Below are positions 49,003-60,588 of a stretch of DNA of 64,000 nucleotides, piece after piece (within the stretch, counting starts at the first letter, position 1; each line of letters begins with the position of its first letter). The position numbers were made by a program, and so were the translations under genes. The notes beneath the pieces were generated by a model, which was given only the letters and a program-made list of their open reading frames with translations, was not told the DNA's origin and made no database searches. Source of the DNA: Polytrichum commune. Taxonomy: Eukaryota > Streptophyta > Polytrichopsida > Polytrichales > Polytrichaceae. The stretch lies in contig OX485809.1 of NCBI GenBank assembly GCA_950295325.1, positions 3,472,001-3,536,000 of the forward strand, written 5' to 3'.

Positions 49003-49340
49003 GGGTTGGATCACACATGAGATTGAAAGCATGTGACCATTGCATTCTAAAATCTCTTATTGGTCGAAAAGGCCGAGATTGCCAAAGTTCCCTTTACACT
49101 AGAAGGTGAATGCATAAGGGCCTAAAGAAACTATCATGAATGAAAAGTCTACATGGATTCCTACATGGGCACACCATAAATAATGTTTCATGGTATGCTT
49201 GAATTTGCATGAAGCCCACCTCCTAGAAGTAGGCCTGACACAAATCCTAGCAAACCGTGTTAGTGGTACGGCCTCTAGATGAGAACCAAGGGCCCTCACA
49301 AGTACATGGTCACAACCCTTGGCTTGTGTGTGTTGTGGCC
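49003..49340 (+). mobile_element. family B MITE inserted in repeat D
   Basis: It starts GGGTTGGATCACACATGAGA and ends GGCTTGTGTGTGTTGTGGCC. CTC flanks both sides (49,000-49,002 and 49,341-49,343), which fits a 3-bp duplication. Repeat D resumes immediately afterwards with CACTTGTTGAC. Confidence 0.65.
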
Positions 49341-49343
49341 CTC

Positions 49344-49440
49344 ACTTGTTGACAATTCAAAGATGAAAAATAGGAGTCGCCAAAAGGAAGGTGTTACTTT
49401 AAGGTGTTGCTGCCTTAGAATGTAGATTTTGTTTCATAAC
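49344..49440 (+). repeat. dispersed repeat D, copy 2, right part
   Basis: ACTTGTTGACAATTCAAAGA and AAAATAGGAGTCGCC continue the repeat as at 22,411. Confidence 0.55.
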
Positions 49441-50329
49441 ACCTATTGAAGGAGAGAGGGAATTATTGTATATACAAGCATACGTCTCATCCATCCAACA
49501 TACAAACTCAATCCCCTATAATTTTGTTGCCAATTCATCTCAAATGACCTTGAGTTTGACTATTCAAGGTCTTTTAAACTAATTACAGTGTCAAATTATG
49601 TAATAAAATAAAATCCCCTTCAAACTTTTATGTTGGATGAATAAGAGGTACTCTTGTATATGATAATTCCCTCACTCCCCTGCCAAAGATGTAATATTAA
49701 AATGTTTCCTTTTGAAGGTTGGTTGTTTACTCATCCCAACTTAGTTTCACTAAACTAATTTGGGTTTCTAACTCCAGTCTAAGAATCAATTGGCTAAAAC
49801 AAAAGAAATCATGGTCCTACGATAGTTATTAACATTTTCAACCCCCCCTCCCAAGGTTCACCCTCCCTTTTGGTAGGGTTTATTTATGCACCCATACAAT
49901 GTGGCCAAATATTTATGGCAACTGTGAGGCCAAACCACCCACCCTTATGTGTCATAGTCCGGGTGAGGGCATGGAACTCACATTGATCCCTATGTCATTC
50001 TCAATGTCACATGATCGCGCTCCACTGCATTACACATTGATGTGGACACACCAGTTTCTTTATAACATGAGCATGAGCATTGAAAAATGCTCCTCTCCTT
50101 TATTGCACTCTTCCACACAAACTCACAAAACCACACACAATCCCTCACCTAAAATTCACTCCCTAATTTCACCACATTACATTGAGTGGCTCCCTAATCC
50201 TCCACTAACCCCATTTACTAGCCTAATCCCTTGTTTTCACCCTAGCCAACCCTTCCACCATGTAAGGTAGTACTAATACTAACCCCCCTCTATACTAATT
50301 AAGGTCAGCCTCGGTCCCCTAAGCACAAA

Positions 50330-51110
50330 ATTACGTTGTTCGGCTCGGGGACGCTACCCGTCATCGCCCGTCACTGGGCAGGCCGTCAGTCCCTGGGCCG
50401 GCAGTTAGCCACCGAGCTTCTTCCTTGCTGTTCAGCCACAAGCTAACTCTCTGCTGTCTAGCCATTGAACTTCCCCCTTGATGTTCGTCCCCGAGCTCAG
50501 CTCAATGTTGTGCGGCCCCTGAGCTAACTCTCTGCTGTCTAGCCACCGAGCTCCTCCTTGTTGTTTGTCCCCGAGCTCCGCTCAATTCTGTTAGGCCATC
50601 GAACTAACTCTTTGCTGGTCGGCCCCGAGCTCAACTCATTGCTGGCTAGCCACCGAGCTCCCGTTCTTTTCTGTTCGGCCACGAGCTCAGCTAAATGTTG
50701 TCTAGCCACTGAGTTCCCCCCTTGTTGTTCGTCCCCGAGCTCAGCTCAATGTTGTGCGGCCCCTGAGCCAACTCTCTGCTGTTTAGCCACCGAGCTCCTC
50801 CTTGTTGTTCGTCCCCGAGCTCAGCTCAATTCTGTTAGGCCATTGAACTAACTCTTTGCTAGTCAGCCCCGAGCTCAACTCATTGCTGGCTAGCCACCGA
50901 GCTTCCTCTTTTCTGTTCGGCCACGAGCTCAACTCAATGTTGTCTAGCCACTGAGCTTCCCCCTTGCTGTTCGTCCCCGAGCTCAGCTCAATTATGTTAG
51001 GCCATCGAACTAACTCTTTGCTGGTCGGCCCCGAGCTCAGCTCATTGCTGGCTAGCCACCAAGCTCCCGCTCTTCGGAGCCTGGGAACCGAGCTTCCTCC
51101 TTCGCCTTCT
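50330..51110. repeat. 27-bp satellite with higher-order structure
   Basis: Roughly 27-base units built on CCGAGCTCAGCTCAATGTTG plus a variable half (TGCGGCC, TCTAGCCA, TTAGGCCA, GTTCGTCC). Nine different units form a block of about 245 bases that recurs from near 50,490 to near 50,735; a third block is shortened. Because 27 is a multiple of three, long frames stay open on both strands, with 9-residue repeats such as WLASNELSS on the minus strand. It is GC-rich compared with its surroundings. Confidence 0.8.
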
Positions 51111-51781
51111 CGTTCTGCAACTCTAACCGGAACCACCACACACAAAAACCAACAACTTTTTTCTCTCTTTTTCCCCGCATTTCTCCACCCCCTTAATTAG
51201 GAATCCGAACCAGGCTTATCCATAAGTCACCCCTTCAACCCTTAAACCAACACTCTAAGGCCCTAATGCGAACATTAAACCCGAACCCCTTGTGGGCAAG
51301 CTCCACTCCCAATTCGGACACCTAACCCGGCCTTAAGCCCAAGCTCACATCCCCTCTCCCAATAACAAAAGTACTAACTACCATTACTCTAACTAAAACT
51401 AATTAACACTAACCCTCTCCCAACACACAAATGACGTAAATCACTTGTTAACCCAAAAACACACTAAACCCAAGGGTTACACTCTTTTTAATTTTGAGTT
51501 ATCAATCACAATGAACAAAAATCAAACCCCTAATAACTTTTGAAATTAACCACACATGTGGGCACCATTTTGGGCTCACATCAACCATAAAAGTGGAGGT
51601 AACAATGTTGGAAACCTATTATAGCTTTTTGTTCTTATTTTTTGAGTAATTTTGATATAAAAAATAGTAGCATTGATTGCCTTGAGCTAGTCTAGCAAGA
51701 TGCAATTGCGATGAATTAATCATAAACTTATAGGGGGTCAGTATCTACTAGAAGCCTTAACATGGTTGTCGCGAATCCTAA

Positions 51782-52280
51782 GGGCCACTTCACACAGGAG
51801 ACTGAGAGCCCGTGACCATCACACTTCGAGCACTCTCATTGGTGGAAAAAGGCAGAGCCGGTCCAAGTTCGCTTCACACTACTCTTAAGGGACCAATGGA
51901 GTAAGTGAATGCAAGATGGATGTAAAGACTACATGGATTCCTACATACCATTAAATGGATCATGTTTCATGGTCATTGGACTATTTCCAAAAACCACCTC
52001 TTGGAGGTAGGCCTAACACAAATTCAGGAGACCATGGCACTCCAAACGCTCACGACCATTGGTTTATTTTATTTTTATCATGTGTGAGGACCTGCATGAA
52101 TAGAAATTCATTGCGATAGCATTTGGTTGACGGCCCCATCACATATGACTTTGCACTACACTTGAGGATCCTAACCACACTACATGACTTTTGAGGTGTC
52201 TTGGGATGGCCTTTGGACACTTTCTTTTGGGCTCTCACAATTACATGGTCACGGCTCTTGGCTCACGTGTGAAATGGCCC
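51782..52280 (+). mobile_element. family B Tourist-like MITE, intact
   Basis: TAA target duplication on both sides, left terminus GGGCCACTTCACACAGGAGA and right terminus GGCTCACGTGTGAAATGGCCC, 499 bp. It is highly similar to the copy at 44,485. Confidence 0.85.
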
Positions 52281-52424
52281 TAAGCTTACATTTGAGACAT
52301 TCATGCTTTAAAATTTGTATTTAAAACATGGGTTGCACAACAAAAACGCCATGATGTTATCCAATATTCTTACATTCATGAACATTGATACGATGTCCTC
52401 GAATTCTAAACATGTATTTTGTTT

Positions 52425-52850
52425 GTTTGTTGGCTCTGTTTGTAGGACAGAGACTATGCATCAACTTCTTCGTTTCAAGAGCAAATTTCTTAACCACTTT
52501 GTGTTCACACTTGGACGTTACTTGTTCTTGTTATTTTTGGTCCACTTTATGTAATGTGGATGTTAACTATAGTTTATATAAGTGCTCCCTAAAATACATT
52601 GAAAGAAATCTAGTTAACTATAGTTATTTCGGCAGTTCTTGATTATTTATTTTAAAAAAATTGGGTGATAAATGATTAGCTTCAATCCTTGACCCATATT
52701 TGAGAAGAAGGTGCACAAAATCCAAGAAAGGTTTGGTATAGTGAATAGCCATGGATTGGCATGAGCAAAGTAATCAACTACAATTGTAGTCTTTCATAGC
52801 AAAGGACAGAGCCTCACGGTTCTACCGTTTTCTTGTTTATTTGTTTGTTT
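52425..52850 (-). repeat. dispersed element E, copy 1
   Basis: GGACAGAGACTATGCATCAA, TTCGTTTCAAGAGCAAATTT, GGTCCACTTTATGTAATGTG, CTTGACCCATATTTGAGAAG and CCTCACGGTTCTACCG appear in this order. The same blocks occur in the opposite orientation at 62,893-63,320 and 62,085-62,475. Confidence 0.7.
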
Positions 52851-53247
52851 GTTTGTATGATACAACCACTTGTGAATTTTGTATAGATGTTTGTTACCAA
52901 AATGTTTTTGGGAATTCACACAACTTGTAGATTTTAAAAAGACACAATGAAAGACCATTGTGGAAAACGGTCAATATCCCCTTGCCCGTAGCTAGCTTCA
53001 TAAGCTCGTGTTGGGCCTACATGTAATGTCCACCTATACCTAAAAACGAAAGCATCTCTCATCACGCCAACCCTTTCTTTGTAAGTGTCAACTATCTCTT
53101 TTTGATACACTCAATCCTTATCATACAAGACTCGTTTCAACATACTTGTAGATGTTGTCAACAAGGTTATCAAAAATTCAAATACGTTCACATACATTAT
53201 TCTACTTGTCGATTCATTTTCTTTGTAAATGATCATATAGGGTCCCC

Positions 53248-53400
53248 AAAGCATGTTTTATTGTTGAGCTTGGAATGGTCAACATTTTTATTAATCACGT
53301 AGTTCATTCTCTTTTAAACACATGTCCGTTCCTAGAACTACACCACTCAAATATAGGCAACACTTCATTGAAGATCGGTGACCAAATTTGGACTACTTCC
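53248..53400 (-). mobile_element. family A MITE fragment
   Basis: GAGCTTGGAATGGTCAACAT, TTTTAAACACATGTCCGTTC and CACTCAAATATAGGCAACAC match reversed family A; the ends are absent. Confidence 0.5.
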
Positions 53401-54494
53401 CTTAGGTGTTTAAAAAGCATTTTTATTACACACAATGCACTGGTATTATCACATTATGTAGTGAAGTTCATTAAATATAATCAAACACTAAATATTCCTT
53501 TTTTTTGGTGTAGTTCTAAATTGAAGGATAGTCCAACCATTGTATTATTCCATACAAAATTTAAGTAAGTGACTATTACCATTACTCCATCGGTAAAAGA
53601 TAGGAAACCACACGGGTGGGAAAGTGGTCTTTTGTTACATGGAACATCATATAGTGATCATGCCCACATTTACATTAGTTCTAGTCAACTTGAGTGGTCA
53701 ATATAGCCAAGTCCTCAAAGGAGCAACTTCGATTTCCAAGATATTAAGATATGAACTCTCTATTGTCTACTAAAGTCTCGACCTTTGCAAATTGCTTGAC
53801 TCTACCAACTTCAAGTTTTGGAGGACTTTCTATGATCTTTGTTGTCTAAACAAAGATACAAAACCAAACTTTCCTGATACAACATTATTCCACATAATAT
53901 CTTCAGTTATGTGGACTTTCATGTGTATATAGGAAACATACCAAAGACTAGGTTTCCTTATTGTCATTGTATTTTGGTTATTTGATGTGGTCATCACATC
54001 TTTACATTCTTCTTCTTCTTTTTTCTTTTTTTATTCCTTGTTTTTCCTCTTCGATTGAAGCTTGAATTTAAAGCAAGGATGTTCAATGAAATGATGCACA
54101 CATTTTAGATTAGACATACAAGATCACGACTGTTTGTTTGGGTTCAAGGAATTGGATATGAATATACATCAATCATACACAAATGTACAAGATTAGAGTT
54201 GGAAATAGTATACCACTTGTTGTAGTTGACAAACGTCAACTTACAGTCTTTAAATCAAAAATTAGATGGTCATCACGAGACCCTAAAAGACTCATGTGAT
54301 CACAAAGTGGTCACTCACGTCTTCAAAATCCTCTTGATTTATGAAAAGTGTTATTTTTTTCTCCTCATGTTTATGTAATAATTTATAATTTATAACAATT
54401 TATAACTATATAACTATATAATTATATATATATTTCACTCAAGTACCATGCAAAATTTAACTCAGGAATGAAGTACGTATGTGGAAAGGTAAAA

Positions 54495-54578
54495 AACATG
54501 TTATTTATAGAGTTCACTACACAAGGAATTTGTCTAGCTTATTGATGAACATGTTATTTATAGAGTTCACTACACAAG
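54495..54578 (+). repeat. direct repeat pair, 31 bases, 53 apart
   Basis: AACATGTTATTTATAGAGTT...CACTACACAAG occurs at 54,495-54,525 and again at 54,548-54,578. The second copy runs into the left end of the next element. Confidence 0.85.
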
Positions 54579-54942
54579 TTGAAAACCACGTGCGAACAAA
54601 GTTTGCTACCCCTATATTATATGCCATAGATAATTTTAAAAATTATGATGTTTTTTCTATATATACATATCCATTGATAATATCTTTTGTATATTTTTGT
54701 GAAATTTTTAGTCATCTCCATTTTTCTAGTAATTTTTTAGTTCAATTCTGCGTCATTCTAGTTAGAAACGGTATGTTTTCTAGAAAAAACAAATTATCAA
54801 ATTTGGTTATCAATTTTTACTATGTAATAGATACCATGTATATGTACTCATAATTTATTTTTTTGATAAAAGTTTGACCCATTTTGTTGATGCAACTTAG
54901 AAAAAGTAGATTTTTTTTTGTTCGCACGTGGTTTTCAACTTG
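54575..54942. mobile_element. MITE with a perfect 26-bp terminal inverted repeat
   Basis: The left end begins CAAGTTGAAAACCACGTGCG and the right end finishes CGCACGTGGTTTTCAACTTG; 26 bases match exactly in inversion. ACA flanks both sides (54,572-54,574 and 54,943-54,945), a 3-bp target duplication. Length is 368, AT-rich inside, no coding frame. Perfect termini suggest a young insertion. No other copy is seen in this window. Confidence 0.85.
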
Positions 54943-55814
54943 ACAATGGAGTGACCTCCCCGTGGGTTCCAACCACTCATAGCAAATCTCGAGAGGTGTG
55001 GTCTAATAGTTGTTGTTTATTTTAAAGAAGATGATTTCTTACGGAGGTCATTGCTAGTGTTTGGGTTGGAACTCTATTGATGAAGCGGAAACTTTTACCC
55101 ATCCACACCTTTTGTTTTCGTCATCAACTCTAAATTAGAGTGACATGCGAATCACGGCTTGTAATGTTTTCATGCATCTCATGGGACTGCAAATTTTAGC
55201 TATATCCATGTTTGATAACAAAAAATGTTATTATAAAGAATATAAAGAATGACGATTATGTTATCAATGCTAACAACTATGAGCCTACCAACACTAGCAT
55301 ATTTGGAGAGTCTCGTTGTTTGGAGCCTAACACCTCAATTACGGGATGTTTGATCTCATCAAACCATAGCTTGATTCTTGAATGTCCAAGGAACCCCCAC
55401 AAGGCTTCTCAACTTCATTATGTTATTGAACTCCTTGGATGCAGTCCATTGGACCAAGTATTTGACGAGCATAATTCTCCTGTAATCTAGGGATTTCTGT
55501 TTACAAAGAAGACTCAAGTTGTGTACGGTAAAGTTTTCACCGAGCAACTATAATTTATTGCAGTTTTTTTAATCGCAACTTCTGTTTTTTTGGGAAAGAG
55601 AGTGTCATCTTGTTGCTTAGTAAACTCATGTTGTATTTTAAGCTTTACGTATACGTTTTGATAGTTAATCTTCGATTTTTTTTTTGGGGGGGGGCACAAA
55701 TTGAAAATTAAAATGAAAGAATAACCAAAATATAACCACGTTGGGATAACCAACACAAACCAAGGGGAAAGCAAGAAATAATGCCCATCTGGGGCCTAAC
55801 CTTCCACGTGACCA

Positions 55815-56340
55815 CTTAGTTACTCCAGGTTATAATAAGACCTTTGACCCCCCCCCCAAATCGTATTGAATTCGTTAAGAACATCTTGGTAGGCAACATC
55901 CAGGGCCTTCTCCAAATCCACGAGGGTCCGTTGCCACTCAATACTAGGATAATCCTGCAAGGCGTCCCAAATGACTTGACTTGTTTTCTCAATGGGCCAT
56001 TGCAACACATCGAACACCAGATCATTCCGTTAGCGCTAAATGATTCACGGAAGACCACTCTTCAAGAAAAAACTAGATGTGGTTGAATTGTTTCAATGTC
56101 TTGCACAGAGGTTGATCAAAAGGGCATTGCACCATAGAAAGGATTAGCTCAGACCAAGGTTCCCTCTTTTGGCAAAGAATTGCCACATGGTATTGGTGGC
56201 GCACTAACATCCTTGTTGAGCAAGTGGACAGCTAAAGAACCTACGTTCCACCAATTCCACCGCCTACGGGGTGCAGTGGGGGCAACTTTTGTCAATCTAT
56301 GCTGAGATTTTCCCAAGCTACTCATTAACCACCACAACCT
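55815..56340 (-). pseudogene. coding remnant beside the large inverted repeat
   Basis: The minus strand reads FDVLQWPIEKTSQVIWDALQ, then DLEKALDVAYQDVLNEFNTI and WGGG, a helical, well-formed C-terminal segment. Upstream segments in shifted frames include ELILSMVQCPFDQPLCKTLK. Frame breaks show it is decayed. It could be the C-terminal part of the same kind of element as 37,569-38,534, but this is only a stylistic guess. Confidence 0.35.
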
Positions 56341-56342
56341 TT

Positions 56343-57305
56343 TTGAAGGCCACTTATCCACAAATCCCATATCAAGTGCACTTCATTTTCAAGGTCCCAA
56401 ATCCAATATATATGTTCAGTTCCATCGAGTAAATAAGCAATTGACTGGATTTCATCTTCAAAATGAAACCGCCAATAAAGCATGTCATTAACTTGGGAGT
56501 TAAAAATATTACAAAATCCTCATTAGCAACGAAGTTAAAATTTTTGTGACTTACAATTGAAAGGGTCGTTGTCATTCTAAAATGGAACTAAAATTAAAGA
56601 TTTATTTTAATATTTTAATATTATATTTTATAGTTAATACCTTCTACTTTCACAAAGTTTTCATATGCATTTAAACTAGTTAAGTGTGATTGAATGCAAC
56701 TAAGTCTAATAAATTCTGATTAATCTTGATTAATTCTAATTAAACCCAATTAAATCAGTAAGCATGCTAACCAAAATAATTAAGCCTAATTAATTATAAA
56801 ATTTACTTACTGGAATTAATTATGTTTTAATGGAATTAACTCCAGTAAATATAATTTATAATTAATTAGGCTTAATTAATTTGGTAAGCAATTTTCTGAT
56901 TTAAATAGGGTTATTCAGGATTAATCAGAATTAATTAGACTTAGTTACATTCAATCACACTTAATTAATTTAAATGCATATGGATACTTTGTGAAAGTGG
57001 GAAGGTATTAACTAGACTATAAATTTTAACATATAAAAAATAAATCATTGATTTTAGTTTCATTTTAGAATGACAAAGTCCCTTTCAATGGTAAGTCACA
57101 AAAATTATAAGCTCAATGCTAATGAGGATTTTGTAATATTTTTGACTTCCAAGTTAATTACGCGCTTTATTGGCGGTTTCACTTTGAAGATGAAATCCAA
57201 TCAATTGCTTATTTACTCAATGGAAGTGAACATATATGTTGGATTTGGGACCTTGAAAATGAAGTGCACTCAATATGGGATTTGTGGATAAGTGGCCTTC
57301 AAGAA
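56343..57305. mobile_element. 963-bp inverted repeat (long foldback)
   Basis: Two arms of about 480 bases meet near 56,824. The left arm starts TTGAAGGCCACTTATCCAC and the right arm ends GTGGATAAGTGGCCTTCAA. Both arms carry the same broken reading frame, with SHKN, ANEDFVIFLT, LKMKS and LLIYSME in each (minus strand in the left arm, plus strand in the right). By eye the arms are about 80-85 percent identical, so the palindrome is not recent. Transcripts from either side would fold into long double-stranded RNA. Confidence 0.85.
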
Positions 57306-57309
57306 TGCA

Positions 57310-58900
57310 AGGACAATAGTTTTTTCGAAGTCAGGCGGGCGGGCAACAATTTTCGGTCGGGTCCAGAAAATATGACGGGTCGTTGCCCCTGCCCAAATAT
57401 TCCTCCCCCGAAAAGTTCGTGTGGGGGGGGGGGGGCGAACTTAACGTCCGCCAAACCCTTGAGGGTGAAGCTTGTCATGTCACCTCTACTTCATGTAAGG
57501 TAAGGAAGTCTTAAAAGACATTTTTTTTCCTCTCTCTTTGCACCCATTTCTTGCCGAATATGAAATAAGCGACTACACTAAATATTGTATTTAGTGTCAC
57601 TTACTATGCATCCACCTCAAGTACCTTGTTAACTCAATTTCCATCGCTATGCTCCTTGTTAGCTCGATCCCCTTACGGTAATTAGAATGGTTTTTAATTG
57701 CTATGGTCAAAACCGACTAAAGTGACCCCGAGTTGGGATTGGCAAACTAGGAGAAGTACATAAGAAGTTAGAAGTAGTACCCACAAGTGGAGCTCCAATG
57801 GAAGCTTTGGCACGAAAATCGCGGCGACAAGTGGCCTTTGGTTGCCTTTGAGAAGTTGCTTTGTAAGCACCAAGTTGTCTGCACAAAGGGGAGGCATGTA
57901 TCATAGGGTACATTTAATATGGATATTAGCCAATAGCCACAAGAATCCGGGTATAGCCAATAGGGCTAGGGCAGAGTTCGGGAAGTTTTTGAAGCCTTAG
58001 TGGCTAATTGCCAGTAGTTGCTACGAAGGGTCGGATGTTTCCCAATTTACATCGGCAACAGCCGGTCTTTTGTAAAATCAATCGGCCAATTGCCTATATT
58101 TTCATCTTTTCATTGGCCAATATCCGCTTAAATGGAATTCATATCGGCACTAATTGTTTTAAAAATGTATGAAAAGTTATTAGAAATCATTTCTTAGTAC
58201 AAAATCTTGAATAAGTGAAAAGAAAGGCATGTTCAAAACTTTAGATTTGAAGAGTTAAAATCCTTGGCAGGAATTGAACCTAGCAATGCCTTCACCACTT
58301 GAAGGCCAAGGGTCCCCCAATTCTTCATAGAAGCAATTGGATTTGGTCATGGAAAGGTTGCATAATTCAATTTAAGGTTCAGGGTACTTCCTCAAGTGCA
58401 TCATCAGATGCCCCAGACAAATAGCGCTTTGGATGCTTCCGGTTGAAATCTAGTAACTCACAAGAAGAATCGGCTACATTTCCGGGACATTTTTTGGTCC
58501 ATCGGCTAATTACCGGAGGATTGAAATTACAGTCGGATTGCCATCCGATGGTTGGAAATTGGGACCGGCCATGAGGGGAAATCCATCGGCTGATAATGAA
58601 CTAGCCATGGGTTTTCCCCGAACATAGGGCTAGGGACTTGTCATGTCTACGTAAACTCATCCGTTGTGAAGGTGAAAACGTCATGAATTATGTTATAACA
58701 TGTAACTCTCTACATGGTTTTAGACGGTTCCACTCCAGAGATAGAGTCAAAGACCTCACATTAGTATGGTGGTGTCTAATTGGAATGAGCTGGTCATCGA
58801 TCTTGTAAGGATTTTAAAGTTACTCGAGCCCCTTCAACCATGATGGATGGATGAGTTTACGTAGATGCCACGAATCCCAAACCAGCTGATGGCAACAAGA
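57310..58900. other. intergenic, no gene seen
   Basis: A G homopolymer lies at 57,424, then a fragment of family A (CACCCATTTCTTGCCGAATA, 57,540) and a CACTA-like terminus fragment (CTACACTAAATATTGTATTT, 57,572). Between 58,030 and 58,600 the motif ATCGGC and its complement recur. No coding segments are supported. Confidence 0.4.
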
Positions 58901-58904
58901 ATAC

Positions 58905-59395
58905 ATGTACAACCAATAGCCACAAGGGAGGCTAGAAGTTTGGAGCCCTAAATGAAAACGCAATCAATTCTATCATAGCATGACGATTTGACCCCAAAAT
59001 TAGCATCATATGTCTTGAATTGGATTGGAGGGACTCGTTTGAGATGAATCAACCACAATTATACGGGGAGGTCGGGTTTTTACTAGACTCTTATTTATTA
59101 CCTTGATTAGATTAGTGGGGGTTTGTTTGTACAAACATGAGGCATATTATAGGTACAATTAATACGAGTATAGCCACTAGCCACAAGGGAAACCATAAGT
59201 TTGTGGCCCTAGGTGAAACCACAGTGAACTCTATTATAACATGACGATTTGACCCCAAAATTAGCATCGGATGACTTGAATTGGTTGGAGGGACTCATTT
59301 GTGATGAATTAACCACAATCATTGGGAGGTCATGTCTTTACTAGACCCTTATTACATTTTTTGGTAAAGTTAGTGGGGGTTCAATTCAATGAGGT
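58905..59395 (+). repeat. tandem duplication, unit about 260 bp
   Basis: GACGATTTGACCCCAAAATT occurs at about 58,981 and 59,243, embedded in flanking matches (AATAGCCACAAGGGAGGC / CTAGCCACAAGGGAAACC; GAATTGGATTGGAGGGACTC / GAATTGGTTGGAGGGACTC; TTAGTGGGGGTT). The two units differ by scattered substitutions. Confidence 0.75.
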
Positions 59396-59534
59396 GTGTG
59401 TCTAGCCTTGGCCTACTTAGGGTGATGAATGATCAACTATATTGTAACAGAAAATTGATTTGTAGATTATGATCCACATCCGATGTCAAGACTATCCTCC
59501 TTTTACCTCAGTGAGTTTGTTGGGGGCCTACAAC

Positions 59535-60080
59535 AAATGTTATATTTAGTGTCATGTGGTATTTTATGTCGTTGTGAAAATTTTCTAATAATACATCTTA
59601 TGAACAAGTTCACAAGTATTGTCATCCCAACTTACTTTTAGTTCATTCACTTTTATTTTGGTACATTTTGCATCCTTCCTATTTTTTTTTGGGTAATGGA
59701 ATATCTTCATGGATCATGACATTATTAAGCAGTGTGTGTTCGTTGATGTGGGCCCTACGAATATAACCATGGGATGTCCCAATCTAATGCAAATTAAGAC
59801 TTGATTTGAGTCTCGTTGCACTAGGTTGGGGCATCCCATGGGATATATTCTCATGCCCACATGAACTAATGCACACTACTTAGTAATGTTTTGATGATTA
59901 AAATATGGATGAAAATCCACTTGGAAAGTGACAATAACTGCAACATTGTAAATCCATAATTCCCAAATGATATTAAAAGGAAGGACAATATTTTTAAGTT
60001 AACATTTGGTGTTGGTGACACCACACGGGCAATTTACAATTGGTAATGAGCAAGACAAATAGGAATGATGACACTAAGGG
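59535..60080 (-). mobile_element. CACTA-like small element F, copy 1, with nested foldback
   Basis: Its sequence is the reverse complement of the element at 63,565-63,945: ATATTTAGTGTCATGTGGTA, TATGAACAAGTTCACAAGTA and ACAATTGGTAATGAGCAAGA. The two differ mainly by a 169-bp foldback block at 59,720-59,888 that is absent from the second copy. Confidence 0.65.
59720..59888. mobile_element. 169-bp foldback element nested in element F
   Basis: Arms of about 60 bases. The left arm starts CATTATTAAGCAGTGTGTGT and the right ends ACACTACTTAGTAATG; the inner part pairs CCATGGGATGTCCC with GGGGCATCCCATGG. The empty site is seen in the other element F copy. Confidence 0.8.
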
Positions 60081-60588
60081 TGTGATTCCATGTAGGCTAC
60101 TTGCCCACCATATTCTAGTGTGAATAATGAGAAACCCGTTCAAATGTAGATGCAATATAGTGGGATAGGGTTCAAATGTGCCAACTAGCTACTCCCATGT
60201 TCTCAAATTCAGATCCACCTACTAACCTCCTCCTCTTGGTTACCAAGGATGGAGGACCAGACCAACATTGGTTCTCTTGAGTCTTCAACGTGACTCAATC
60301 CTTCGAGTACTATCGCTTGCAAGTCAAATTTTCCTTAGTGGGTGCATGGAAGTCTAGTTCTCCATGTTCACAACCCTGAAGTCACATTCTAGTGGACCAC
60401 CAAGTATGATTGGATGTGTGACTTGTGCTTAACTACATGTAAACACCTCCAACCCACTATTCTCTAGAATCCAATGGACGAGTGGTCTACCTAGAAACTC
60501 ACCCTAAATACAACATTTAGTGTTGCACTTCCCCGAGTCCATTCATGTATGGCATTCCTCAAAAGATCATTAAGTAGGTACATACTTA

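Noticed and set aside
50558-51145. Two open frames, one on each strand, of 97 and 120 codons.
   Set aside because: They follow from the 27-base satellite unit being a multiple of three. There is no start context or homology to support a gene.
58265-58325. A tRNA-like stretch on the minus strand with GGTTCAATTCCTGCC (B-box-like) and AAGTGGTGAAGGC.
   Set aside because: The A- and B-box-like parts are too close together and no acceptor stem or anticodon arm can be formed. At best a worn SINE trace.
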